From the NCBI RefSeq assembly GCF_000422685.1, contig NZ_AUGN01000004.1, positions 124,001 through 188,000 of the forward strand: a stretch of DNA of 64,000 nt, in the 5' to 3' direction. Positions 27,438-34,423 of this stretch are shown here, in pieces. The notes beneath the pieces are model-generated. The model made no database searches. It worked only from the letters and a program-made list of their open reading frames with translations, and had not been told where the DNA came from. Origin of the DNA: Flavobacterium gelidilacus DSM 15343 (lineage in GTDB: Bacteria; Bacteroidota; Bacteroidia; Flavobacteriales; Flavobacteriaceae). Within the stretch, counting starts at the first letter, position 1, and each line of letters begins with the position of its first letter. A program made the position numbers and the translations under genes.

Positions 27438-27465
27438 ACTGTCAGGTGTTCTAGCACCTGGCAGT
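27438..27465. other. Hairpin between aceB and aceA
   Basis: ACTGTCAGGTG and CACCTGGCAGT form an 11-bp stem (one G-T) with loop TTCTAG. The T run (TTTTTTTT) lies on the plus-strand side, so for the aceB-aceA transcript the hairpin is preceded by A residues and not followed by U. It therefore looks like an mRNA-stability or antisense-stopping element, not a normal terminator. Confidence 0.7.
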
Positions 27466-27470
27466 TTTTT

Positions 27471-29054
27471 TTAGTCTAAATATTGGTAAGCTTTTAGGGT
27501 TAAAAAATCATCTAACTCTTTATTTAAAATCATTTCTGAGAATAATTTTGTAGCTAAATCAAATTTTCCATTAGCATATCTTATTTCACCTACATAGGTT
27601 TTGATGGTATTTAATTCTTCTTTAATGATTTGATTATATAATTCAGCTGTACATTTTTCTTCGTTTTCAAGAATTACTTCCTTGTTTAACCAATTCCATA
27701 ATTGTGCTCTTGAAATTTCAGCTGTAGCTGCATCTTCCATTAAATTGTATAATGCTGCTGCTCCAACACCCATTAACCAAGATTCAATATATAAGATTCC
27801 AACATTGATGTTTTTATGAACTCCTTTTAATGTTACTGTTCCTTTTGGTAATTCTAATAACTTTTCTTCTGTGATGTTAATTTCTGGACGTTTTATATGT
27901 AAATGATTTTTAGTTGTCATAAACTCATTGAAAACATTCATTGCTAAAGGAACTAATCCAGGATGAGCAACCCATGTTCCATCATGACCATTTTTGACTT
28001 CACGTATTTTGTCAGCTTTTACTTTTTCAAAGGCCATTTTATTGGCTTCTTCGTCATTTTTTATTGGAATTTGAGCTGCCATTCCTCCAATAGCTAAAAC
28101 ATTTCTTTTATGACAAATCTGTATAACTCTTAGTGAATAAGCTTCCATAAATGGACTTGCCATTGTTACTTGATCTCTGTCAGGAACTATAAAATCAGTA
28201 TGTTTTTTTAATTTTTTGATGTATGAAAAAATATAGTCCCAACGTCCACAATTTAAGCCAGCCATGTGATCTCTTAGTTCATAAATGATTTCATCTAATT
28301 GAAAACTAGCCGTTATGGTTTCAATTAAAACTGTAGCCTTAATAGATTTTTGAGGAATATTTAAATACTCTTGAGCAAAAATAAACACATCATTCCACCA
28401 ACGTGCTTCTTCATAATGTTCAAGTTTTGGTAAGTAGAAGTAGGGCGCTAAACCTTGTGCTATTTGAGTTTTAGCATTGTGATAAAAGAATAAGCCAAAA
28501 TCGACCAAAGCACCAGAAAGAAATTCTTCATTTAGTTTTAAATGTTTTTCTTCTAAATGTAATCCTCTTGGGCGAACTAATAATGTTGCTGTTTCATTAT
28601 TAAGGTTGTATTTTTTACCGTTTTGCTCTAAAGAAATGGTTTTATCTATAGCGTCTTTTAAATTTTGTTGTCCTTCCATTAAGTTGGACCAAGTTGGCGA
28701 ACAACTGTCTTCGAAATCTGCCATGAAAACTTTTGCTCCCGAATTTAAAGCATTAATCACCATTTTTCTGTCAACTGGTCCTGTGATTTCAACTCTTCTG
28801 TCTAAAAGAATTTCTGGAATTGGAGCAGCTGTCCAATTTGATGTTCTAATATGTTCGGTTTCTGTTAGAAATTTTGGTTTTTCTCCTTGATCAAATTTTT
28901 GTTGTTGGATTTTTCTTTTTGCTAAAAGTTCTATTCTTTGTGAATTGAATTTAACATGAAGCGTTTCTAAAAAAGTTAAGGCTTCTTCTGTAAGTATTGA
29001 ATTAGCCTCGGAATGATTAACAACTTGAACATTATTTTGTGTTACTGTTTTCAT
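27471..29054 (-). CDS. aceB: Malate synthase A
   Basis: A 527-aa malate synthase that condenses glyoxylate and acetyl-CoA to malate. Landmarks are FMADFEDSCSPTW (metal/catalytic region), LLVRPRGLHL, KLEHYEEARWW, LIETITASFQLDEI, GLNCGRWDYIF and NVGILYIESWL near the catalytic Asp region. I chose ATG 29054 (MKTVTQNN) instead of the upstream frame start at 29114, because 29114 lies in the palindrome and -33 box, upstream of the transcription start. It is the first gene of the aceB-aceA operon. Confidence 0.96.
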   Translation of the reverse strand: MKTVTQNNVQVVNHSEANSILTEEALTFLETLHVKFNSQRIELLAKRKIQQQKFDQGEKPKFLTETEHIRTSNWTAAPIPEILLDRRVEITGPVDRKMVINALNSGAKVFMADFEDSCSPTWSNLMEGQQNLKDAIDKTISLEQNGKKYNLNNETATLLVRPRGLHLEEKHLKLNEEFLSGALVDFGLFFYHNAKTQIAQGLAPYFYLPKLEHYEEARWWNDVFIFAQEYLNIPQKSIKATVLIETITASFQLDEIIYELRDHMAGLNCGRWDYIFSYIKKLKKHTDFIVPDRDQVTMASPFMEAYSLRVIQICHKRNVLAIGGMAAQIPIKNDEEANKMAFEKVKADKIREVKNGHDGTWVAHPGLVPLAMNVFNEFMTTKNHLHIKRPEINITEEKLLELPKGTVTLKGVHKNINVGILYIESWLMGVGAAALYNLMEDAATAEISRAQLWNWLNKEVILENEEKCTAELYNQIIKEELNTIKTYVGEIRYANGKFDLATKLFSEMILNKELDDFLTLKAYQYLD

Positions 29055-29083
29055 AGTAATGGAAGTTAAATGATTAGCTGGGA

Positions 29084-29114
29084 CAATATTATAAAAAAAT
29101 AAATTACAAAACAA
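29084..29114 (-). promoter_or_regulatory. Promoter of aceB-aceA
   Basis: On the minus strand TTG (29114-29112), 20 bases, TAATATTG (29091-29084), one mismatch to the -7 consensus. It lies 29 bases before the aceB ATG. The TTG shares its first base with the palindrome at 29114-29127. Confidence 0.65.
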
Positions 29115-29127
29115 GCGAACGTTCGCT
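29114..29127. promoter_or_regulatory. Perfect 14-bp palindrome, candidate ScfR operator
   Basis: AGCGAACGTTCGCT is a perfect palindrome and unusually GC-rich for this DNA. It abuts the -33 box of aceB and lies in the gap shared with the divergent regulator gene. Confidence 0.6.
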
Positions 29128-29174
29128 AAAATGTAAAAATATTTTTTAGTGGTGTTTTTTATTTTGATTTAATG

Positions 29175-29182
29175 TATATTTG
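29175..29182 (+). promoter_or_regulatory. -7 promoter element of the ScfR-like gene
   Basis: TATATTTG matches the consensus exactly, 63 bases before the ATG at 29246. A spaced TTG is not clear. Confidence 0.45.
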
Positions 29183-29245
29183 TAGCTATAAGTAACCAAG
29201 TATTTTGCTTTAAATTGGCTTAGTGAAAGGTTTAATGTAGAAAAA

Positions 29246-30724
29246 ATGATAGAAGAAGAATATATTCGATTGATTTTTGGATTAAAATTAAAGCAATTAA
29301 GAACAGATAAAAATTTGTCATTATTTGGCTTGGCTAAAGTTACTGGACTTTCAAAATCGTATTTAAATGAAATTGAAAAAGGTAAAAAATATCCAAAACG
29401 TGATAAAATATTAGTATTGTCAGAAGCATTAGACACTACTTATGACCAAATGGTTTCTTTAAAGTTGGATAAAAACTTAGCTCCAATTGGAGAAATATTG
29501 CAATCGCGAATCTTAAAAGAAATCCCGTTAGAAGTTTTTGGAATAAAAGAAAGTAATTTAATTGATATAATTGCAGAAGCACCAATAAAAGTCAATGCTT
29601 TTATCAGTACCCTTTTTGAAATTGCAAAACATTATAATTTAACGCGTGAAAGTTTTTTTCTAGCGGCTTTACGTTCATACCAAGAAGCTAATAATAATTA
29701 TTTTGAAGAAATTGAAGTGCAAGTCGAAAAATTTGCCAAAGCTTATTCCATAGACTTAAATAAGCGTTTAAAGGTTGAAGACTTAGAAGAGATTTTAGTT
29801 GAAGAATATGGTTACACTATTAATAATGAAGAGTTAACCCAACATACTGAATTGAATAGTTTACGTTCGGTTTTTGTGCCAACTTCTAAAACTTTATTGG
29901 TTTCATCGGAAACAGATAATTCACAAAGAATGTTTATTTATGCTAAAGAAATTGCTTATAATTTCTTGGAAATTTCAGATAGACTTTATACTTTTTCTTG
30001 GATAAAATTTGAAAGTTTTGATCAGGTTTTAAATAATTTTATGGCTTCGTATTTTGCAGGTTCGTTATTAATTCCACATAAAATATTAGTTAAAGAATTA
30101 AAGATGTTTTTTGAAAATAAAGAATTTATTGCTGAAGATTTTCAAAAATTAATGGATAAATTCACAGATTCACCTGAAACTTTCTACCAACGTTTAACAA
30201 ATGTATTACCTAAAGATTTTAATTTAAAAAACTTATTTTTCTTGCGTTTTTCACATAAGCCAGAAAGAAATGATATTCAACTGACAAAAGAGTTGCATAT
30301 TACAAATCTGCTAGAACCACATGCAAACGAGAGAAATGAACATTATTGCAGACGTTGGGTTTCAATAAAAACGTTGCAAAAGATTGCTACTTCAAAGGAG
30401 TCTCATTTGTTTGATTACCAAATATCTTCTTATCAACACACTGAAAATAGATATTTAGTACTTTCATCTGCAACAAAAGATCCGTTTAGAAAAGGATATT
30501 TTAGAAGTATCTCATTGGGAATTTTAATTTCGTCTCATTCTATAAATAAAATTAGTTTTTTACAAGATGCTACTATTCCTATAAGACAAGTTGGAGTGAC
30601 TTGTGAATCTTGTTCCGTTTCTGATTGTTTAGAAAGAGTAGCTCCTCCAAGAAATTTGGAACGAAAACAACGATTTGCTAAAACAGACAAAGTTGTAACA
30701 GAAATTATGGAAAAATTTAAATAA
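29246..30724 (+). CDS. ScfR/RamB-like XRE regulator of the glyoxylate shunt
   Basis: A 492-aa regulator. An XRE helix-turn-helix is at about 8-65 (LKQLRTDKNLSLFGLAKVTG, LSKSYLNEIEKG). A middle IrrE/ImmA-like region follows (about 150-330, with FAGSLLIPHK as the remnant of the peptidase helix region; the HExxH motif is absent). A C-terminal domain ends in CESCSVSDCLERVAPP, the Cys-rich signature of the short-chain-fatty-acyl-responsive family (ScfR, RamB, MccR). RamB represses aceA/aceB in Corynebacterium. The divergent location next to aceB-aceA supports the same role here; the effector is likely an acyl-CoA (inference). Confidence 0.87.
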   Translation: MIEEEYIRLIFGLKLKQLRTDKNLSLFGLAKVTGLSKSYLNEIEKGKKYPKRDKILVLSEALDTTYDQMVSLKLDKNLAPIGEILQSRILKEIPLEVFGIKESNLIDIIAEAPIKVNAFISTLFEIAKHYNLTRESFFLAALRSYQEANNNYFEEIEVQVEKFAKAYSIDLNKRLKVEDLEEILVEEYGYTINNEELTQHTELNSLRSVFVPTSKTLLVSSETDNSQRMFIYAKEIAYNFLEISDRLYTFSWIKFESFDQVLNNFMASYFAGSLLIPHKILVKELKMFFENKEFIAEDFQKLMDKFTDSPETFYQRLTNVLPKDFNLKNLFFLRFSHKPERNDIQLTKELHITNLLEPHANERNEHYCRRWVSIKTLQKIATSKESHLFDYQISSYQHTENRYLVLSSATKDPFRKGYFRSISLGILISSHSINKISFLQDATIPIRQVGVTCESCSVSDCLERVAPPRNLERKQRFAKTDKVVTEIMEKFK

Positions 30725-30726
30725 AA

Positions 30727-30756
30727 AAATCCCGTTTCAATGAAGAAGCGGGATTT
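30727..30756. terminator. Two-way terminator between scfR-like gene and ndk
   Basis: AAATCCCGTTTC and GAAGCGGGATTT pair with one G-T across AATGAA, flanked by A and T runs on both sides, between convergent genes. Confidence 0.8.
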
Positions 30757-30779
30757 AATATTTTTAGTTGAAACTATTA

Positions 30780-31199
30780 CTAGAACATTTCTCTTCCAGC
30801 AAAATGAAAAGCACCTTCAATAGCAGCATTTTCATCAGAATCTGAACCATGAACTGCATTTTCACCCATTGAAGTAGCGTATTTATTACGAATAGTCCCT
30901 TCAGCAGCATCAGCAGGATTTGTAGCACCAATTAAAGTTCTAAAATCAGCAACAGCATTTTCTTTTTCTAAGATAGCAGCCACGATTGGACCTCTTGTCA
31001 TAAACTCAACTAATTCACCATAAAATGGTCTTTCAGCATGAACAGCATAAAATTCTTTAGCGTCAGCTATAGTTAATTGCGTTAATTTCATTGCTACAAT
31101 TCTGAAACCACCTTCAGTAATCATATTTAAAATTCCTCCGATGTGTCCATTTTCAACTCCATCAGGCTTAATCATTGTAAAAGTTCTATTCGTTGCCAT
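30780..31199 (-). CDS. ndk: Nucleoside diphosphate kinase
   Basis: A 139-aa kinase that balances NTP pools by phosphate transfer through H117 in [26 protein letters not shown] at the start and [13 protein letters not shown] are family landmarks. I chose ATG 31199 (MATNRTF) over the in-frame start at 31241, which lies between the -33 and -7 promoter boxes. Confidence 0.98.
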   Translation of the reverse strand: MATNRTFTMIKPDGVENGHIGGILNMITEGGFRIVAMKLTQLTIADAKEFYAVHAERPFYGELVEFMTRGPIVAAILEKENAVADFRTLIGATNPADAAEGTIRNKYATSMGENAVHGSDSDENAAIEGAFHFAGREMF

Positions 31200-31228
31200 A
31201 GCTTTTTTATTTTTTTTTAATTCGAGTG

Positions 31229-31258
31229 CAAAAGTAAGCATTTAATCTGAACTTGCAA
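31229..31258 (-). promoter_or_regulatory. Promoter of ndk
   Basis: TTG (31258-31256), 19 bases, TACTTTTG (31236-31229), an exact consensus match on the minus strand. Confidence 0.75.
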
Positions 31259-31532
31259 GTGCTGAATTTATTTCAGTATTTCAGATTCTTTTCAACTTAT
31301 CTAAAATATGATTTAAAATAATTTGAAGCGATTTGCTCGGGCTTTTCTTAGCTATGTATTTCCTGCTATCCATTCCAATCTCTTCGAGGATTTCCATTCC
31401 TATCAGGGCTAGAAGAGAAGGGTTTTTTTTTATTTACTAGGTTGTAATGTGTATAATTTAAATAGAATTACTGTTTTATAAAATTGTGAATATCTATTTG
31501 TTAAAAAATAGTAGTTCTTTTTTCTTTAAAAT
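31259..31532. other. Non-coding gap with one repeat
   Basis: Part of the 367-base stretch between the ndk start and the DUF4494 start. It holds the ndk promoter at one end, a family A repeat (31349-31412) in the middle and the DUF4494 -7 element at the other end. I see no other gene or RNA. Confidence 0.5.
31349..31412 (-). repeat. Interspersed repeat, family A (short form)
   Basis: Read on the minus strand: TAGCCCTGATAGGAATGG, then AATCC, GAATGGATAGCAGGAA. It matches 9451-9512 word for word apart from the centre. Confidence 0.65.
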
Positions 31533-31540
31533 TATCTTTG
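31533..31540 (+). promoter_or_regulatory. -7 promoter element of the DUF4494 gene
   Basis: TATCTTTG matches the consensus and lies 26 bases before the chosen ATG at 31567. This supports that start over the frame start at 31486. Confidence 0.5.
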
Positions 31541-31566
31541 ACATCCATAAAAATAAAAAAAAAGAT

Positions 31567-32136
31567 ATGAGTGCAACTTGGTATGAGTGTAAAGTAAAAT
31601 ACAGAAAAATTGATGAGAATGGCGTACAAAAGATTGCGACAGAACCTTATTTAGTTGATGCAATGTCCTATACAGAGGCAGAAAGAAGAATGAATGAAGA
31701 AATGTCGGCTTATGTAAGTGAAGAATTTAAAATCACAAATATTAAAGTAGCCAACTATGCTGAAATTCATCCTTTCGAAAAGGCAGATAGATGGTTTAGG
31801 TCAAAAGTTTCATTAATAGCGTATGACGAAGAAAGCGGAAAAGAACGTAAATCAAACATGTATTTGTTAATACAAGCTAATGATGTAAAAGAAGCTTACG
31901 ATAATACAATCCATGCGATGAAAAACACTATGGGCGATTATACCATTCCAGCTATTTCAGAATCAGCAATTATGGATGTTTTTCCGTATTTTAGTGGTGA
32001 AGAAGGTGATTTAGAAAAGTTAGAAAAATTCAATTTAGTAAAAGACTCTAAAATTGAAGTTCAAACCATGGAAGATCCTTTAGATATTGAAGAAATAGAT
32101 TCAGAATTTGAAGTAGAAGAAGTTATTGAAGATTAA
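31567..32136 (+). CDS. DUF4494 domain protein
   Basis: A 189-aa acidic protein. The first 155 residues match DUF4494, a Bacteroidota-specific family (MSATWYECKVKYRK, VDAMSYTEAERRMNEEM, ITNIKVANYAEIHPF). The tail is very acidic (DIEEIDSEFEVEEVIED). Two similar halves (CKVKYRK...SYTEAE and SKVSLIAYDEESG...VKEAYDN) suggest an internal duplication. Function is unknown. Confidence 0.85.
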   Translation: MSATWYECKVKYRKIDENGVQKIATEPYLVDAMSYTEAERRMNEEMSAYVSEEFKITNIKVANYAEIHPFEKADRWFRSKVSLIAYDEESGKERKSNMYLLIQANDVKEAYDNTIHAMKNTMGDYTIPAISESAIMDVFPYFSGEEGDLEKLEKFNLVKDSKIEVQTMEDPLDIEEIDSEFEVEEVIED

Positions 32137-32148
32137 AATTTATAAATT

Positions 32149-32182
32149 AAAACCTCATTTGAAAAAAATCGAATGAGGTTTA
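32149..32182. terminator. Two-way terminator of DUF4494 gene and toxin gene
   Basis: AAACCTCATTTG and CGAATGAGGTTT form a stem with one mismatch between convergent genes. Confidence 0.75.
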
Positions 32183-32464
32183 TTTCTTTTCGGGATTTCG
32201 TGAAGTATCAAAAACAGCGTTCACAATTATCGAATTATCAATAATTTCAAAAACAATTACAAAAGGAAAAGTTTTTAAAAGAACTTCTCGATAAACATCA
32301 AATTTTAATTGAAATAAAAACGGATTAATTCTTATATAATTCAGATTTTCTAAAAATTCAGCATAAAATCGTTCCCCTAAATTTTTGTTTATTTCGCTAT
32401 AATAAGTAATAGCATTTTCAATTTCAATCGATGCTTTTTTACTTAAAAGAATATTAAAAGCCAT
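32180..32464 (-). CDS. RelE/ParE-type toxin
   Basis: A 94-aa protein with the RelE/ParE fold: ILLSKKASIEIENAITYYSE, LGERFYAEFLENLNYIRINP, FPFVIVFEIIDNSIIVNAVF. The FPFxIxF and AVFDTSRNP segments are typical of ParE/RelE toxins found in Bacteroidota. It overlaps the antitoxin gene by 11 bases. Such toxins cleave mRNA at the ribosome or poison gyrase; which one cannot be said. Confidence 0.85.
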   Translation of the reverse strand: MAFNILLSKKASIEIENAITYYSEINKNLGERFYAEFLENLNYIRINPFLFQLKFDVYREVLLKTFPFVIVFEIIDNSIIVNAVFDTSRNPEKK

Positions 32465-32681
32465 ATTTAGTTTTAATCGTGCTTTTAAATTCCTCTAAAG
32501 AAATCACTTCTTCTGGATTTTTTAGATATTCAACACGTCTTTCTCTAACTTCATTAATTTGATTTTCATTTAATAAAGTTGCAGAATCTTCAACAATAAG
32601 TGAGATTCTTTCTAAAATTTCAGGGTTTTCTATTTTGTTAATTTTAGCAATTAACTTTTTTCTTTCTTCTAAAATATTCAT
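32454..32681 (-). CDS. Antitoxin of the RelE/ParE pair
   Basis: A 75-aa helical protein, first gene of the pair. LLNENQINEVRERRVEYLKNPEEVISLEEF is, in short, the usual form of the 'addiction module component' family, whose C-terminal half wraps the toxin. No DNA-binding ribbon or helix-turn-helix is obvious in the N-terminal half (MNILEERKKLIAKINKI). Confidence 0.78.
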   Translation of the reverse strand: MNILEERKKLIAKINKIENPEILERISLIVEDSATLLNENQINEVRERRVEYLKNPEEVISLEEFKSTIKTKYGF

Positions 32682-32742
32682 AATGAATTAATTTAGCATA
32701 AAATTACAAAAAAGTTTATTTCAATTTATAAATAAAAGGTAA

Positions 32743-34332
32743 TTATAAAACTACAATTCCAAATTCTTGTTCCAAAGGTTTCAATTCAGCAAACAATTTA
32801 TGAATTAATTCTGGTCCAAATTCTAAATAATATTCTGAGAAATTAGCTTTTCGTTCCTGAAGACTTTGCTTTGGAAACAACTCATCTTGCAAAGAAGTAA
32901 TGCGCTCTAGTTTTTCAGCTAAAACTCTTTTTTCAGCTTTTAATAAACGTTTTTCTAAATTCTCTAAACCTTTTATTTGTTTGACTTCTTGTGCTTTTAC
33001 AGCTCCAATAAATGATTTGTCAGTATTTGCAGCAATTTCATATAAATCAGCAAATTGCTTTTTTAAATGTTCTTTTTGCGTAGTGAAATCAATATCAAAA
33101 TTCGATAAAGCTTTTGTTTTATGACTAATCAAATCTTGTTGTTTGCTAAATAAATCGGCCCAACTCAATTCTAATTTATTTGCTTTTTGAACTTGTTTTT
33201 CTGTAGCAATTAGCACTGAATTACGAAGTAAAAGCATTGGAAAAGTCACGTTATTAGCTTCAAAATTTGATTTTAATTCCAACCAATAAGCCAATTCTCC
33301 ACCACCACCAATATAACATAAATTAGGTAAAATCACTTCTTGATATAAAGGTCGTAAAATTACATTTGGACTAAATTTTTCAGGGTGATTTTCTAATTCG
33401 GATAAAATCTCACTTTCCGAAAAAGAATACTTTGTATTTAAAACAGTGTATTTGTTGTCTTCAAAAACGATTCGTTCTCTTAAATTGTCTTCAATATAAA
33501 ACAGGTTAATTTCACGCGGGTTGACTTGAATTTTATATTCAGATAAAAGTTCGTTAGTTTTTAAAACCACTTCACTCGAAGTTTGATTTACTAATTCTTC
33601 TTTCGCAAAAGGAATAAATAATTGCTTCAAGTTTTTATCATCACCATCTAAAATTACTAAACCTTTTTCTTTGAAAATTTCATTAGCAATATAACGAGTC
33701 GCATCAGCTAAATTGTTATGTTCTAAATATCCTTTTTTAAATAAGTCTTTTAGAAAATCAGCATTTTGACCTAAACCTAATTCACTTGAATAGTGTTCAA
33801 AAACTTTTTTCAATCCTTCAGTAGAAAGTCTTCCAACAGGACCAAAACTATCTTTTTGCCAAGTAATTTTTTCTCCTTTAAACCAAAAATGATTGATTTC
33901 TTCAAAATCATGATCTTCAGTTGCCATCCAATAAATCGGAACAAAATTTTGATTTGGATATTCTTTTTTCAACTGCTCACAAAGATTGATAGTCGAAATA
34001 ATTTTATACAAAAAATACAATGGTCCAGTGAATAAATTCAATTGGTGACCCGTTGTTATTGTGAAAGTATTTTCTTCGCTTAAGAGTTTAATATTTTTTG
34101 AAGTTGTTTCAGAAGTTTCAAAGTTTTGGTATTGAATGGTTAACGAATCAACTAGGATATTTCTGTTTTCAATGGAAAAGTTGTTTTTTTTCTCTTCGAT
34201 TTGGTCAGAAAAGTTTTCCAACTTAGGAAATCTATTGTACAATGCTTTTAAATTGGCTTGTTCCCCTAAATAATCATTCATTAAAGTAGAAAAATATCCT
34301 GATTTTTGATAGCTTATACAGTCAGATGGCAT
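32743..34332 (-). CDS. bshC: Bacillithiol biosynthesis cysteine-adding enzyme BshC
   Basis: A 529-aa enzyme for the last step of bacillithiol synthesis, joining cysteine to glucosaminyl malate. TGHQLNLFTGPLYFLYKI near 95 is the nucleotide-binding core, WMATEDHDFEEINHFW near 145 the HIGH-like region, and PNLCYIGGGGELAYWLELK near 340 the family signature. A C-terminal coiled coil (about 395-490) mediates dimer formation in the known structure. The start of the gene is divergent from the radical SAM gene. The window does not contain bshA or bshB. Confidence 0.93.
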   Translation of the reverse strand: MPSDCISYQKSGYFSTLMNDYLGEQANLKALYNRFPKLENFSDQIEEKKNNFSIENRNILVDSLTIQYQNFETSETTSKNIKLLSEENTFTITTGHQLNLFTGPLYFLYKIISTINLCEQLKKEYPNQNFVPIYWMATEDHDFEEINHFWFKGEKITWQKDSFGPVGRLSTEGLKKVFEHYSSELGLGQNADFLKDLFKKGYLEHNNLADATRYIANEIFKEKGLVILDGDDKNLKQLFIPFAKEELVNQTSSEVVLKTNELLSEYKIQVNPREINLFYIEDNLRERIVFEDNKYTVLNTKYSFSESEILSELENHPEKFSPNVILRPLYQEVILPNLCYIGGGGELAYWLELKSNFEANNVTFPMLLLRNSVLIATEKQVQKANKLELSWADLFSKQQDLISHKTKALSNFDIDFTTQKEHLKKQFADLYEIAANTDKSFIGAVKAQEVKQIKGLENLEKRLLKAEKRVLAEKLERITSLQDELFPKQSLQERKANFSEYYLEFGPELIHKLFAELKPLEQEFGIVVL

Positions 34333-34401
34333 AGTTTTAATTTTTTGTAAAAGTAGTAAATTACATTTTTTAAAGTATTATAGAAATCTTAAAATATACT
34401 T

Positions 34402-34409
34402 TACCTTTG
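34402..34409 (+). promoter_or_regulatory. -7 promoter element of the radical SAM gene
   Basis: TACCTTTG matches the consensus exactly. The TTG start codon lies only 15 bases after the element, so the mRNA leader would be very short. Confidence 0.6.
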
Positions 34410-34423
34410 CAAAAACATTTCCA

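Noticed and set aside
29055..29114. An N-terminal extension of malate synthase starting at 29114
   Set aside because: That start lies in the operator and -33 box, upstream of the expected transcription start; ATG 29054 fits the family.
32180..32681. A toxin-antitoxin pair as part of a larger defence island
   Set aside because: Flanking genes are core functions (DUF4494 protein, bshC) with no nuclease, methylase or integrase nearby.
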